60,241 bases of DNA from Deinococcus arboris. GTDB lineage: Bacteria > Deinococcota > Deinococci > Deinococcales > Deinococcaceae. Below the pieces are notes generated by a model. The model ran no database searches. It saw nothing but the letters and a program-made list of their open reading frames with translations, and was not told the DNA's origin. Location: assembly GCF_009755355.1 (NCBI RefSeq), contig NZ_WQLB01000028.1, forward strand, positions 1-60,241, read 5' to 3'. Shown piece after piece: positions 43,910-55,908 of this stretch (position 1 is its first letter; each line of letters begins with the position of its first letter). The translations under genes and the position numbers were made by a program.

Positions 43910-44818
43910 ATGAGTCAGTCTTTTTCTCCCGAATCCATCAGCATTGGCATTGACGTGGGCGGCACCAAGATCGCCAGCGGCGTGCTGCGCGGCGACGAGC
44001 TACACGACCCCCATGTCGTCCCCACCCCCGAAACAGGCTGGAAGGCCGTGCTGGACGCTATTGCCGGCGAGGTCAGGCGCCTTCAGGAGCGCCACCCCGA
44101 GGCCCGCCTGATCGGCGTGGGGATTCCAGGACCGCTGAATGCCGACCGCACCCGCGTCAAGTTTGCGCCCAACATCTACGGCTTTACCGATGTGCCGCTG
44201 GTGGACGGCCTGCGCGACCGCCTGGGGCAGCGCGCCGTGCTGGAAAATGACGCCAAGGCGGCGGCCCTGGCCGAGGCCCACCTGGGCGCGGCGCGCGGCG
44301 CCGAGAGCAGCATTTACGTGACGGTCAGCACCGGCATTGGCTCGGGCATCGTGCTGAACGGGCGCATCTGGCGCGGGCGGCACGGCATTGCCGGCGAGAT
44401 TGGGCATGTCACCGCCCTGCCGGGCGGCCCGGTCAGCGGCGCGGGGCTGGACGGCGCCCTGGAGGCAGTGGCCAGCGGCACGGCCATCGCGCGCGACGCC
44501 AGTTACGCCCTCAACCGCGACGTGACCACCGCCGAGGCCTTTGGTCTGGCGCAGCAGGGTCATCCCGGCGCCCGGCGGGTGGTCAGCCAGGCCATGCGCC
44601 ACATCGGCATTGCCCTGGCTGACCTGCAAAAAACCATTGACCCCGAGGTCTTCGTGCTGGGCGGCGGCGTGGCCAGCGTGGGCGACTATTTCTTTCACGG
44701 TGTGCAGGCGGCGGCCGACGAATACGCGCAGGGCTTTGCGCCCGTCACCATCCGCCGCGCCCAACTGGGCGGCAACGCGGGCGTGATCGGCGCGGCGCTG
44801 GCCGCCCGCCACGGGTAA
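43910..44818 (+). CDS. ROK family sugar kinase
   Basis: This 302-residue protein has the ASKHA phosphate loop IGIDVGGTKIASGVL, the catalytic Asp in VLENDAKAAALAE and the adenosine loop GGGVAS. ROK kinases phosphorylate glucose or related sugars. The usual zinc motif CxCGxxGCxE is replaced by LPGGPVSGAGLDGALE, so no zinc site is expected. ATG 43910 follows GGAG; TAAAGT (43828-43833) is a likely -10 giving a 75-nt leader. Glucokinase is the best guess; N-acetylmannosamine kinase cannot be excluded. Confidence 0.85.
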   Translation: MSQSFSPESISIGIDVGGTKIASGVLRGDELHDPHVVPTPETGWKAVLDAIAGEVRRLQERHPEARLIGVGIPGPLNADRTRVKFAPNIYGFTDVPLVDGLRDRLGQRAVLENDAKAAALAEAHLGAARGAESSIYVTVSTGIGSGIVLNGRIWRGRHGIAGEIGHVTALPGGPVSGAGLDGALEAVASGTAIARDASYALNRDVTTAEAFGLAQQGHPGARRVVSQAMRHIGIALADLQKTIDPEVFVLGGGVASVGDYFFHGVQAAADEYAQGFAPVTIRRAQLGGNAGVIGAALAARHG

Positions 44819-44824
44819 GGGGGC

Positions 44825-45385
44825 GTGGACGCCCTGTTGACGGCGGCCGAACACTACGCCCGCCCCTTTTACGCTGAAGCGCACCGGGCCTACCACAACG
44901 CGGCGCATGTGGAGGCAGTACTGGACGCGCTGCGCCGCCGGGGCGTCCTCTCCCCCACCCTGGCTCTGGCCGTCTGGGGCCACGACCTGATCTACGACCC
45001 GCGTGCGGGTGACAACGAGGCCCGCAGCGCCCAGGTCTTTGGCGAGTGGCTGACCGAGCAGGGGGCGGACGCCGCTCTGGTGGCCGAGGTCCGCACCCTG
45101 ATTCTGGCGACCCAGCACAAAGCCCTGCCGGCCACGCGCGATGAAGCGCTGCTGGTAGACGCCGACCTGAGCGTTCTGGGGGCCGCTCCCGCCGACTTCG
45201 CGGCCTACGACCAGGCCATCCGGCAGGAATACCGCCACGTCGTGCCCGGGCCGCTGTACCGCCTGGGCCGACGCAAGGTCCTACAAAGCTTCCTGAAGCG
45301 GGAGCGAATTTTCTCGACGCCAGAGTTTGCAGAGCTGGAAGCGTCAGCAAGGGCGAACCTGGCCGGGGCGGTGGCCAAGCTGTAG
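44825..45385 (+). CDS. HD domain phosphohydrolase-like protein
   Basis: This 186-residue protein has the HD-fold metal signature in YHNAAHVEAVLDAL and WGHDLIYDPRAGDNE, as in predicted metal-dependent phosphohydrolases of the N-methyl-D-aspartate-receptor-like NMDAR2C group. Its substrate is unknown. The GTG at 44825 follows GGGGGC, 6 nt after the kinase stop, so it is probably co-transcribed with the ROK kinase. The stop is TAG. Confidence 0.83.
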   Translation: MDALLTAAEHYARPFYAEAHRAYHNAAHVEAVLDALRRRGVLSPTLALAVWGHDLIYDPRAGDNEARSAQVFGEWLTEQGADAALVAEVRTLILATQHKALPATRDEALLVDADLSVLGAAPADFAAYDQAIRQEYRHVVPGPLYRLGRRKVLQSFLKRERIFSTPEFAELEASARANLAGAVAKL

Positions 45386-45532
45386 ACCGGATTGGGTGTC
45401 GTTCTGAAATCGGCACAGCAGCGGGCTATCAACCCCAGGCCCGGAGGAGCCTCCTGTCCACCCGACTGCGCCGCTTCCCAAATCTGCTGGAAATGAATCA
45501 ATGACACCAACGGTTCGACCAGAGTCCATAGC

Positions 45533-45569
45533 AAAACGCCCCCAGGACAGGCCTGGAGACGCTGGGGGC
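45533..45569 (-). terminator. Terminator of the V-ATPase operon
   Basis: On the minus strand GCCCCCAG and CTGGGGGC (45538-45569) form an 8-bp stem with an inner CCAGG/CCTGG alternative, followed by TTTT (45536-45533). It lies just past the subunit D gene. Confidence 0.78.
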
Positions 45570-45582
45570 AAAGAAGAGGGTT

Positions 45583-46266
45583 TTAGTCGGCCGCAGAGCC
45601 GTGGTTCCCGCTCTGGGCGTCCTGCTTGCTGGCCTTCTGGCCTTCAGCCTTGGCCTCAATCTTGGCCTTGATCTTTTTCTGGGTGTAGCTGGCTTCGCGC
45701 TCGCGCTGGTCCAGCACACTGCGAATAAAGCGGATGTCGTCCTCAATGCCGGGGATCACAATCTGCTCCAGGGCGTTCACACGCCGGCTGGTCTTCTTGA
45801 TTTCCTCGCCGATGCGGCGCAGCTTCGTTTCGGTCGCCGCGACCTTCACGATGGCTTCCATCACACCGCCAAAGTCGGTCGCCGCCTGAATCGTGCGTGC
45901 GCCAACATTGATCGGGCTGAACGTCGCACTCTGACCCCGCTCAGGGATGCTGATGCGGGGCACCTTCACGCCGTAGACGCTGTCAATCTGCATATCCACG
46001 GTGTAATCGCTGCTGCCCGCCAGGCTCAGGCTTTCAACGGCTTCCGGGCTGTCCCAGGCCTTGGCCCCGAACAGGCTGGTGTAGGCGCCCTTGCTGACGC
46101 CCGACAGCTGCTCGCGGGCGGCCAGCGCGTCTTTGACCAGAGCAAAAAACTCACCGATCAGGGCGTCGCGCTTGCGCTTGAGCAGGTCGGCGCCGCCGGA
46201 CGCCGTCTTGAGGCCGGCCTTGCTGGCCAGCAGGGCGCTGCGGGTGGGGCTAATCTGTCCTGCCAT
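45583..46266 (-). CDS. atpD: V-type ATPase subunit D
   Basis: This 227-residue protein is the central rotor stalk. It begins ISPTRSALLASKAGLKTA, the conserved D start, forms long N- and C-terminal helices that coil together, and contains the region EEIKKTSRRVNALEQIVIP typical of the family. The last ~20 residues are Ala/Lys-rich (KAKIEAKAEGQKASKQDAQ). ATG 46266 has GGGAGGTG. It is the last gene of the operon. Confidence 0.96.
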   Translation of the reverse strand: MAGQISPTRSALLASKAGLKTASGGADLLKRKRDALIGEFFALVKDALAAREQLSGVSKGAYTSLFGAKAWDSPEAVESLSLAGSSDYTVDMQIDSVYGVKVPRISIPERGQSATFSPINVGARTIQAATDFGGVMEAIVKVAATETKLRRIGEEIKKTSRRVNALEQIVIPGIEDDIRFIRSVLDQREREASYTQKKIKAKIEAKAEGQKASKQDAQSGNHGSAAD

Positions 46267-46331
46267 ACATATTCACCTCCCAGGTGGGTGAAGTTGGGAA
46301 GGACAGAGCGCCCCTCCCATCTGGGTCTAGG

Positions 46332-49492
<3,161 letters not shown>

Positions 49493-49610
49493 TTAAGTCT
49501 CCTTGAGAAGAGGTCGAAAAGGCTTTGGGGTCTCAGAGTCTAGGGAAGAAGACACACCGCATTTGTGGTCTCGTCCTTAGACCCTTTGACCGTCTAGCGC
49601 TTTGACATCT

Positions 49611-49937
49611 TTACAGTTTGATATCGAACCCAATCGTGTCGCGCACCAGTTTGCCCATGTAGGCCTTGGCGTCCACCGTATCGGGGTTAAAAGCGTCTTT
49701 CAGGCTCGGAATCGGCAGCAGGATCGGCAGGTCACGGCCGCGCATCACGCGGGCCGTGGCGGTGGCCGGGTCCGGAATCAGGCCGGTGTCCACGGCCACC
49801 AGGCCGTAGTCCCCTTCCGTGATCAGGCGTTCCAGTTCGCGCTGGGCCGCTTCGGGGGTGGTGTCCACCACCTCGGCGCCCGCCAGGCGGAAGCCCGTGG
49901 CGGTTTCGTGGTCGGTCAGAACGACGACTTTACGCAC
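49611..49937 (-). CDS. atpF: V-type ATPase subunit F
   Basis: This 108-residue stalk subunit has the F start VVVLTDHETATGFRLAGAEV and the later IPDPATATARVM/LPILLPIPSL segment. It modulates ATP hydrolysis in the Thermus enzyme. It overlaps the subunit C gene by 8 nt. Confidence 0.94.
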   Translation of the reverse strand: MRKVVVLTDHETATGFRLAGAEVVDTTPEAAQRELERLITEGDYGLVAVDTGLIPDPATATARVMRGRDLPILLPIPSLKDAFNPDTVDAKAYMGKLVRDTIGFDIKL

Positions 49938-50910
49938 CTTCCAGCTCCTTTGCCAGCTCGTCCTTGCTCAGGCCGTAGTACTTGGCGCGGCCGATCAGGC
50001 GCATGCGGGCAATCTCCTGCTCCTTGCGGCGCAGGTAGTCCAGCGCCACGCCGGGACCCAGCGCGTCGGCCATCGCTACGTTGCGGCTGGCTTCGTCCAG
50101 CAGACGCCGGGCAATGGCTTCGGCTGTCCCCAGGTCCACGGCCTCGGTCACGGCCTGCAGGTCCTGGGCTGACACGCTGTTGTCGCCGCCAGCAATGCGC
50201 AGGAAGTCGCTCTCGGTGACGTCCCGCCCGCCCGGAATGAAGTACCGGGCATTGGGGGCGCCGCCGCGCAGCTGGCGCGCGATCAGCAGGTTGCGAATGT
50301 CGATCTCGCGGGTGAAGTAGCGCCGCACGTTGGTGCCGCGCACACCCGCCAGCACCGCGCGGTAATACCCCTGGTCCAGGGCCACTTCGAGGTCCAGCAG
50401 GCTGCTGGCCCCGCCCGCCACAGCGGCACGCAGAATCTGGCCGATCTTGCCCCCAGCCACCGACAGGGTCTGGGCCAAGCTGGGCACATCTGCACTCTGA
50501 GCCGCGCCTTGCAGTACGGGCCAGGGCATGGTGCCGGCGGGAATCAGACCGGCGACGATGTCGTCGGCCTGGCGGCCCGTCAGCACGCCGCGCACCAGCG
50601 TCTTGACGTTTTGCAGGTCGTAGCGCAGCAGCAGGGCTTCGATTTCACGGGCGGGTTGCCCGGTGGCAATCGAGCGCAGGTGCGCTACCGAGCGCAGGTA
50701 GTTGCGGCTCAGGGCCTCGTCCAGCTGACCCAGGCCCGCGCCCTGGGCGGTGGCGTCGCCCAGGTCCTCGCGCAGCGGCGTCTCGCTGATCTGCCGCAGG
50801 AATTCCTGGTAGTTCACGGTGCTGGCGGCTTCATCCAGCGCCCGAGACTCGACCAGAGCGGTGCGCATCATGCGCACGCGGCCGTTGATATACCCGTAGG
50901 GGTTATTCAC
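49930..50910 (-). CDS. atpC: V-type ATPase subunit C
   Basis: This 326-residue subunit joins V1 to Vo and seats the rotor, with three-fold helical repeats typical of the family (YGYINGRVRMMRTALVESRALDE, LIARQLRGGAPNARYFIPGG, DYLRRKEQEIARMRLIGRA). In Thermus it is the funnel-shaped C subunit. It follows the subunit E gene with 12 nt between them. Confidence 0.94.
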   Translation of the reverse strand: MNNPYGYINGRVRMMRTALVESRALDEAASTVNYQEFLRQISETPLREDLGDATAQGAGLGQLDEALSRNYLRSVAHLRSIATGQPAREIEALLLRYDLQNVKTLVRGVLTGRQADDIVAGLIPAGTMPWPVLQGAAQSADVPSLAQTLSVAGGKIGQILRAAVAGGASSLLDLEVALDQGYYRAVLAGVRGTNVRRYFTREIDIRNLLIARQLRGGAPNARYFIPGGRDVTESDFLRIAGGDNSVSAQDLQAVTEAVDLGTAEAIARRLLDEASRNVAMADALGPGVALDYLRRKEQEIARMRLIGRAKYYGLSKDELAKELEGA

Positions 50911-50922
50911 TGCTTTCCCCCT

Positions 50923-51495
50923 TTACTGCTCGGCGAGCAGGCGGGACACCTGGGCGCTCAGGTCGGCGCGGCCCGCGTTCAGACGACCCAGGAGGGTGTT
51001 CTGCACGCTGGTCTTGCCGCCTTCGCCCACCAGGCGCACGCCCGTCTTGACCTGCTCGTTGACGCGCACGTCCAGCGAGCGGCCCAGCTGGGCCAGGGCC
51101 TGATGCACGGCCGCGTGCTCGGCGCTGGCGGCCTCGACCACCTGGGCGCTTGGCAGGGCCTGGAGGCCCTCGTCAATCAGACGGGCGAGAATCTGCGGAT
51201 ATTCAGCGACGGTCGTGACCTCTTGCAGGGTCTGTTCAGCGGCCTGAAAGGCCTGAACCTGCAGGGTATCGCCCGCCGAGAGGCGCTGGGCGTTGGCATC
51301 CAGGTCAGCCGCGCTGCGCGCGCGGGTCAGCCCGGCAGCGTAGTCGCTTTGCAGGGCGCGCTGGCGGCTGTCGACCATGGTGCGGGCGCGTTCCTGCGCC
51401 TGGGCCACGATCTGGTCCGCACGGGCCTGCCCATCGGCGCGGATGCGCGCGATTTCGCCCTGAATTTCGGTTTCGAGAATGTCACCTAGGCTCAT
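50923..51495 (-). CDS. atpE: V-type ATPase subunit E
   Basis: This 190-residue peripheral-stalk subunit has a long N-terminal helix (LETEIQGEIARIRADGQARADQIVAQAQ) and a C-terminal globular part (GVRLVGEGGKTSVQNTLLGRLN). With subunit G it forms the stators that hold V1. ATG 51495 has AAGG upstream. Confidence 0.92.
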   Translation of the reverse strand: MSLGDILETEIQGEIARIRADGQARADQIVAQAQERARTMVDSRQRALQSDYAAGLTRARSAADLDANAQRLSAGDTLQVQAFQAAEQTLQEVTTVAEYPQILARLIDEGLQALPSAQVVEAASAEHAAVHQALAQLGRSLDVRVNEQVKTGVRLVGEGGKTSVQNTLLGRLNAGRADLSAQVSRLLAEQ

Positions 51496-51502
51496 GGCGA
51501 CC

Positions 51503-51820
51503 TTAACCGCGCAGCAGGAAGAAGCCGACGAAGCCGAAGATCACCAGGGTTTCCGGGATGAAGAACCAGATGGCCATCTGACCGAACTTCTCGGGGCGCT
51601 CGGCCACGACGCCAGCAGCGGCGGCGCCGATAGGGCCCTGCGCCAGACCGGTGCCCACGGCGCCCAGGCCCAGGGCCAGACCAGCGCCGATGGCCTTGAG
51701 GCCCGCAGCGGTGGCGCCGGCGTCGCCGCCCGCGGCTTCCTGCGCGAAGGCAGAGCCGAACAGGGTCATGGCGGTGAGGGCGGGCAGGTACTTGGCAGCG
51801 GCAAAAGCAGTATTTTTCAT
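51503..51820 (-). CDS. atpK: V-type ATPase subunit K (proteolipid)
   Basis: This 105-residue rotor-ring subunit has a cleavable-looking signal (MKNTAFAAAKYLPALTAMTLFGSAFA) and two membrane helices: KAIGAGLALGLGAVGTGLAQ and a second with the ion-binding Glu in WFFIPETLVIFGFVGFFLL. The leader before a two-helix proteolipid resembles Thermus. ATG 51820 follows GGAGGAATC. Confidence 0.94.
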   Translation of the reverse strand: MKNTAFAAAKYLPALTAMTLFGSAFAQEAAGGDAGATAAGLKAIGAGLALGLGAVGTGLAQGPIGAAAAGVVAERPEKFGQMAIWFFIPETLVIFGFVGFFLLRG

Positions 51821-51836
51821 GTGATTCCTCCGGAAC

Positions 51837-53882
51837 TTATTTACGGGCAGCGGGGGCGAAAGGCGAGTAGCGAACGCCGGTTTCCTGGTAGAAGCCGGTG
51901 GGATTGAGGTACTCGACCCAGACCAGACGGATGGGCTGCATGACGTGGCCCAGGATGGTCAGGACGAACAGGAAGGTGTGCACCAGGATGCCCAGCACGA
52001 TGCCCAGCAGCGGCCCGATGATCGGCAGCACGCCGCCCAGACCCCAGCCGACATCGGTGGCGAGGTTGGCCAGAATGGCGGCCGCCACACCCACCGCGAA
52101 CAAACGGGTAAAGGAGATGATGTTGCCGCCGTTGGACAGCAGCTCGATGAGCATCAGCGGCGTCTTGCTGGCGATCAGGCCCACGACGAAGACCACGAAG
52201 CCGACCAGCATGACCAGCACCAGGGGATCAGCGAAGTTGCCCAGCGCGCCGAAGTTCTGGCCCGCCTTAGAGATGTAGGCCAGCAGAATCAGGCCCACCA
52301 GGCCGCCCAGCATGCCCACCGCTTCCCAGAAGTGGTGCATGTGCTTGTGCTTCCAGGTCAGCTGCGCCTTGAGGCCCCAGCTCCAGAGCATGAAAATCAC
52401 GCCCACGGCGATGCACAGCAGCATGATGGTGTTCGAGAAGTCCGACTGCACGCGCGGGAAGATGATGGGAATCAGGCCCTTGAGGTGGCCTTCTTCCTGC
52501 AGGTGTTCAATGGTCAGTTCGCTGAACTGCACGCCCCAGACCCGCTGAATCAGGGCCGGATCGTAGAAGAAGACATGCAGCTTTTCCAGCACGTTACCGA
52601 AGAATTCGCCGGTGGCCACGCCCCAGGCAATCGCCCAGAGCGACATGGTGCGCAGCACCACGCCCACGCGCTTAAGGGTCGCGGGGTCCAGGGTGATGCC
52701 CAGCAGGCCAATCGGCAGGCTCTCGCCGCGGCGCGCCTTGCCCAGGCCCCAGAGGGCCGCCAGCAGGAAGACCAGACCAAAGCCGATGTCCGCGACAATA
52801 AAGCCGAAGAACAGCGGGAAGAACCACGCCACGATCCACGAAGGATCGAAGGTGCCGTACTTGGGCGGGTCCGAAATGTTCAGCATGAACTCGAAGTTCT
52901 CGGTGTAGCTGCTGTTTTTGAGCTGCACCGGCACCCCGTCGCCGTGGTGGGCGTCCACATGATGCAGCTCGAAGGTCGCGCTGTTCTTGAAAGGTGCGAG
53001 GACGCCCTGCAGGTCGGCCACGCGGTCGGCCGGGACGTAGCCCTGCAGCACGAAGCCGTACTTGCCGCGCGCCGTCTGGGCGCGGGCGTCATCGATGCCC
53101 ACGCGGTCGGCCAGGGCGTCACGAATGGCCGCCAGCAGCGGGCCGTGTTGCTTGGCCAGGGCGCCCTTCTCGGCCTGGACCTGCTCCAGCGCCTGGGGCG
53201 CGGTGCGGGTGACCTGCTCAAAGGCCGCAGCCACTTCGGACAGCGGCAGGCGCTCGAAGCGGCCCGGCAGGCGCAGTTCGCCCAGGCGGGCCTTGCCCAG
53301 CGCCACGCGGGCGCGGTCGCGCTCGGTGCGCAGCACCGCCACGACCACGGCCGTCAGGCGGTCACTGACGCGCTCCGTCCCCAGGGCAAAGCGCCCCGGC
53401 AGCTCGGCTTCCAGGGCGTTCTGGGCCGCCTGCAATTCAGCGGCCGTTTCCACGGTGAGGGGCAGCAGGCTCAGGCGCGCGCTGCGGTCCAGGCCACCCG
53501 CCGCGCGGGCCAGGGCAGAGACGACCTCGCCGTAGCTGCGCTGGGTGTCCAGATCGGCGCGCAGCTCGACTTCGCGCTCACTCAGGGCCGCCGCGGGACC
53601 GGCGGCCTGCTCGACCACGGCGCTCCACTCGCTTTCAGCGGGCAGGGCGGCGCGGGGTGCGCGCGAGGCGTCCAGTTCCCCCAGGGTGCTTTCGGCGCGG
53701 GCGAGCAGACGCTCGGTGTCGCGCCGCTCTTCGGCGGCCTGGCCCGACAGGGGCCCACTCTGAAAACCCTGGGCTTCCAGGGGCACGATATGCAGCACGC
53801 CCGCTTGTTGCAGGGCTTGCATGACCGCGCGGCTGTCACTTTGACGGCCGGCGACCACCACCTGCTGCATGGGGTTGATCAC
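51837..53882 (-). CDS. atpI: V-type ATPase subunit I
   Basis: This 681-residue subunit carries the proton half-channels. The first ~340 residues are a soluble coiled-coil arm that meets the E/G stators; the rest has about eight membrane helices (FPLFFGFIVADIGFGLVFLLAALWGLG, IIFPRVQSD, LLCIAVGVIFMLWSWG, AVGVAAAILANLATD). The conserved Arg/Glu residues of the channel lie in ELLSNGGNIISFTRLFAVG. GTG 53882 overlaps the subunit G TGA. Confidence 0.96.
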   Translation of the reverse strand: MINPMQQVVVAGRQSDSRAVMQALQQAGVLHIVPLEAQGFQSGPLSGQAAEERRDTERLLARAESTLGELDASRAPRAALPAESEWSAVVEQAAGPAAALSEREVELRADLDTQRSYGEVVSALARAAGGLDRSARLSLLPLTVETAAELQAAQNALEAELPGRFALGTERVSDRLTAVVVAVLRTERDRARVALGKARLGELRLPGRFERLPLSEVAAAFEQVTRTAPQALEQVQAEKGALAKQHGPLLAAIRDALADRVGIDDARAQTARGKYGFVLQGYVPADRVADLQGVLAPFKNSATFELHHVDAHHGDGVPVQLKNSSYTENFEFMLNISDPPKYGTFDPSWIVAWFFPLFFGFIVADIGFGLVFLLAALWGLGKARRGESLPIGLLGITLDPATLKRVGVVLRTMSLWAIAWGVATGEFFGNVLEKLHVFFYDPALIQRVWGVQFSELTIEHLQEEGHLKGLIPIIFPRVQSDFSNTIMLLCIAVGVIFMLWSWGLKAQLTWKHKHMHHFWEAVGMLGGLVGLILLAYISKAGQNFGALGNFADPLVLVMLVGFVVFVVGLIASKTPLMLIELLSNGGNIISFTRLFAVGVAAAILANLATDVGWGLGGVLPIIGPLLGIVLGILVHTFLFVLTILGHVMQPIRLVWVEYLNPTGFYQETGVRYSPFAPAARK

Positions 53883-54196
53883 GGGAGCACCGCCCTCATG
53901 ATCGTGTCCACGGCCTGCGCCAGCTTGCCCTCGGCGCGCGCGCGGGTCTGCGCGGCGTCCGACTGCGCCTGGGTGCGGGCCGTGTCACGGATCGACAGCA
54001 TCTCGGCCGAGAGCTTCTGCTCGTGCTCGGCCTGCATGGCCTTGACCTGAGCTTCCGCATCCCGCAGGATGCCGGCGGCCTGCGCCTCGGCAGCGTCCAC
54101 GGCCTGCTGCGCCTGAGTGCGCGCCGCTTCGATCTGCGCGTCCAGCGCCGCTTCACGGCTGGCCAGCTCACTTAAGACTCGACTTGAGACGTCCAA
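53879..54196 (-). CDS. V-type ATPase subunit G
   Basis: This 105-residue Ala/Gln/Glu-rich helical protein (AALDAQIEAARTQAQQAVDAAEAQAAG) forms coiled coils and is the second stator subunit with E. The start is TTG 54196, 8 nt after AGGAGG. It opens the nine-gene operon, and its stop overlaps the subunit I start. Confidence 0.87.
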   Translation of the reverse strand: MDVSSRVLSELASREAALDAQIEAARTQAQQAVDAAEAQAAGILRDAEAQVKAMQAEHEQKLSAEMLSIRDTARTQAQSDAAQTRARAEGKLAQAVDTIMRAVLP

Positions 54197-54499
54197 AACT
54201 CACTCCTCCTTTCCCTTCGTGACTCAAGCACCCCGGTCAAGCGCCCCATGAACGTCATGGGGTGTGGCGGGGGTGCGGTGAGTTTTTCGGTGGCCCGACC
54301 CTGGTAACCGTTGTGTCAGACTCGGGGCCCATCGTAACACAGCCCCCCAAGGCCCCCGGTAGGTCAAGCGTCCCTGAACGCCGATCACACGGGGGTCAGG
54401 CGTCTGAAACTCAGCAGTGAAAGTGCCCTGTCCTGGGCCTGGCGCCCAGAGGCCCACGCCGCCTGCGGCCCGCCCCTGCCCCTGCAGCGCCCAACAGAA
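54197..54499 (-). promoter_or_regulatory. V-ATPase operon promoter and leader region
   Basis: No gene is seen in these 303 nt. On the minus strand TACGAT (54336-54331) is the best -10 box, giving a leader of roughly 120 nt. Inside it CCCCATGA and TCATGGGG (54244-54262) form an 8-bp hairpin, about 48 nt before the TTG start. Long leaders are unusual in this window and could be regulatory. No good -35 was found. Confidence 0.45.
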
Positions 54500-54530
54500 G
54501 CTGGCCCCCGGGATGCGGTCGGGGGCCAGC
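54500..54530 (-). terminator. Terminator of the glnK-amtB operon
   Basis: GCTGGCCCCCG and CGGGGGCCAGC (54500-54530) form a perfect 11-bp stem about 60 nt past the amtB stop, followed on the minus strand by TTCTGTT. Confidence 0.72.
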
Positions 54531-54590
54531 GAACGTGGAGGGGCAAAGAGGAAGGGGCCGTGCAGAAGAGGGGCGAGGAAAGACTGCGGC

Positions 54591-55895
54591 TCAGTCGCCG
54601 CCCACGAACACGGGAGCGCCCAGACCGGTTTCACTGTCCGAGTAGCCCTGCTCGCTGTGGGCGCTGACATCCATACCGGCAACCTCCTGACTGGCCGGCA
54701 CGCGCAGCGGCGTCACCAGGCCCACCAATTTGAGCAGAACGAACGAGCCGACCCCGGTGTAGGCCACGGCGGCGCCCACACCCAGCAGCTGAATCAGCAG
54801 CTGCTCGCCCACGGGCTTGCCAGCCCCCGTGGTCCAGGCCAGGGCGCCCGTCAGGACGGCGCCCACGATCCCAGCGACCCCGTGGCAGGCAAAAACGTCC
54901 AGCGCGTCGTCGGCGCCCAGGCGGTGCTTGAGCTGCACGGCACCGAAGCTGGCGGCGGCGCCCAGCACGCCCACCAGCACGGCGGCGGCGGGGCTGACAA
55001 AGGCGCAGGCGGGGGTGATGGCGACCAGCCCCACGACCAGGCCGGTGGCGGCGCCCACGGCGGTGGGTTTGCCGGCGCGCATGCTTTCCAGGCCCAGCCA
55101 GGTCAGCATGGCAGCGGCGGGGGCCACGAGGGTCGTGAGAAAGGCCAGGGCGGCTGTCTGGTTGGCCGCCAGGGCGCTGCCCGCGTTAAAGCCCATCCAG
55201 CCGAACCACAGCAGGCCCGCGCCCAGCAGCACGAACGGCACGTTGTGGGGAATGTGCACGGCCCTGGGATAGCCCAGGCGGGCGCCCAGCACCGCGGCGG
55301 CCACCAGCCCGCTGACCCCGGCGGCAATGTGAATAACGGTGCCGCCCGCGAAGTCCAGGGCGCCCAGCTTGAACAGCCAGCCGTCACTGCTCCAGACCCA
55401 GTGGGCCAGCGGCGAGTAAATCAGCAGGCTCCAGAGGCCCCCAAACAGCAGGAAGGCCCCAAAGCGCATGCGCTCGATCACGGCGCCGCTGATGAGCGCC
55501 ACGGCGATGATGGCGAACATGGCCTGAAACGCCGCAAAGACGTAGGTGGGAATGGTGCCGGTCAGGCCATTACTCAGGCCCGAGAGCCCAGCGTTGACCA
55601 AGGTGCCCACTAGGTCGCCGCCGCCGGGCCCGAAGGCGATGGAGTAGCCGGCCAGCAGCCACAGCACGCCCACCAGGCCGATGGACACCACACTCATCAT
55701 CATGGTGTTCAGCACGCTCTGGGTGCGGCTGAGGCCCCCGTAGAAAAAGGCCAGGCCCGGCGTCATCAGGAGCACCAGCGCCGAGGCCACCAGCATCCAG
55801 GCCGTGTCGCCGGTGTTCAGGGTCGGCGCTTCGGTTTGCGCCAGGGCGCTGGCCCCCAGGAGGGGCAGCAGGGCAAGAGCAGTTCTCAGGTTCAT
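54591..55895 (-). CDS. amtB: Ammonium transporter
   Basis: This 434-residue membrane protein has a signal-like N-terminus (LRTALALLPLLGASALA) and about eleven helices. The Amt signature DFAGGTVIHIAAGVSGLVAA and the twin-His pore (VIHIA and the later FACHGVAGIVGA) are visible, as is FNAGSALAAN. It brings in NH4+/NH3. It follows glnK in the same transcript, the usual arrangement in which PII plugs the channel. Confidence 0.96.
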   Translation of the reverse strand: MNLRTALALLPLLGASALAQTEAPTLNTGDTAWMLVASALVLLMTPGLAFFYGGLSRTQSVLNTMMMSVVSIGLVGVLWLLAGYSIAFGPGGGDLVGTLVNAGLSGLSNGLTGTIPTYVFAAFQAMFAIIAVALISGAVIERMRFGAFLLFGGLWSLLIYSPLAHWVWSSDGWLFKLGALDFAGGTVIHIAAGVSGLVAAAVLGARLGYPRAVHIPHNVPFVLLGAGLLWFGWMGFNAGSALAANQTAALAFLTTLVAPAAAMLTWLGLESMRAGKPTAVGAATGLVVGLVAITPACAFVSPAAAVLVGVLGAAASFGAVQLKHRLGADDALDVFACHGVAGIVGAVLTGALAWTTGAGKPVGEQLLIQLLGVGAAVAYTGVGSFVLLKLVGLVTPLRVPASQEVAGMDVSAHSEQGYSDSETGLGAPVFVGGD

Positions 55896-55908
55896 GTGGG
55901 GCCTCCTG

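Noticed and set aside
51945..54050. A 701-codon plus-strand frame across the V-ATPase I and G genes
   Set aside because: Gln/His/Ala-rich antisense translation with no family features, opposite a certain operon.
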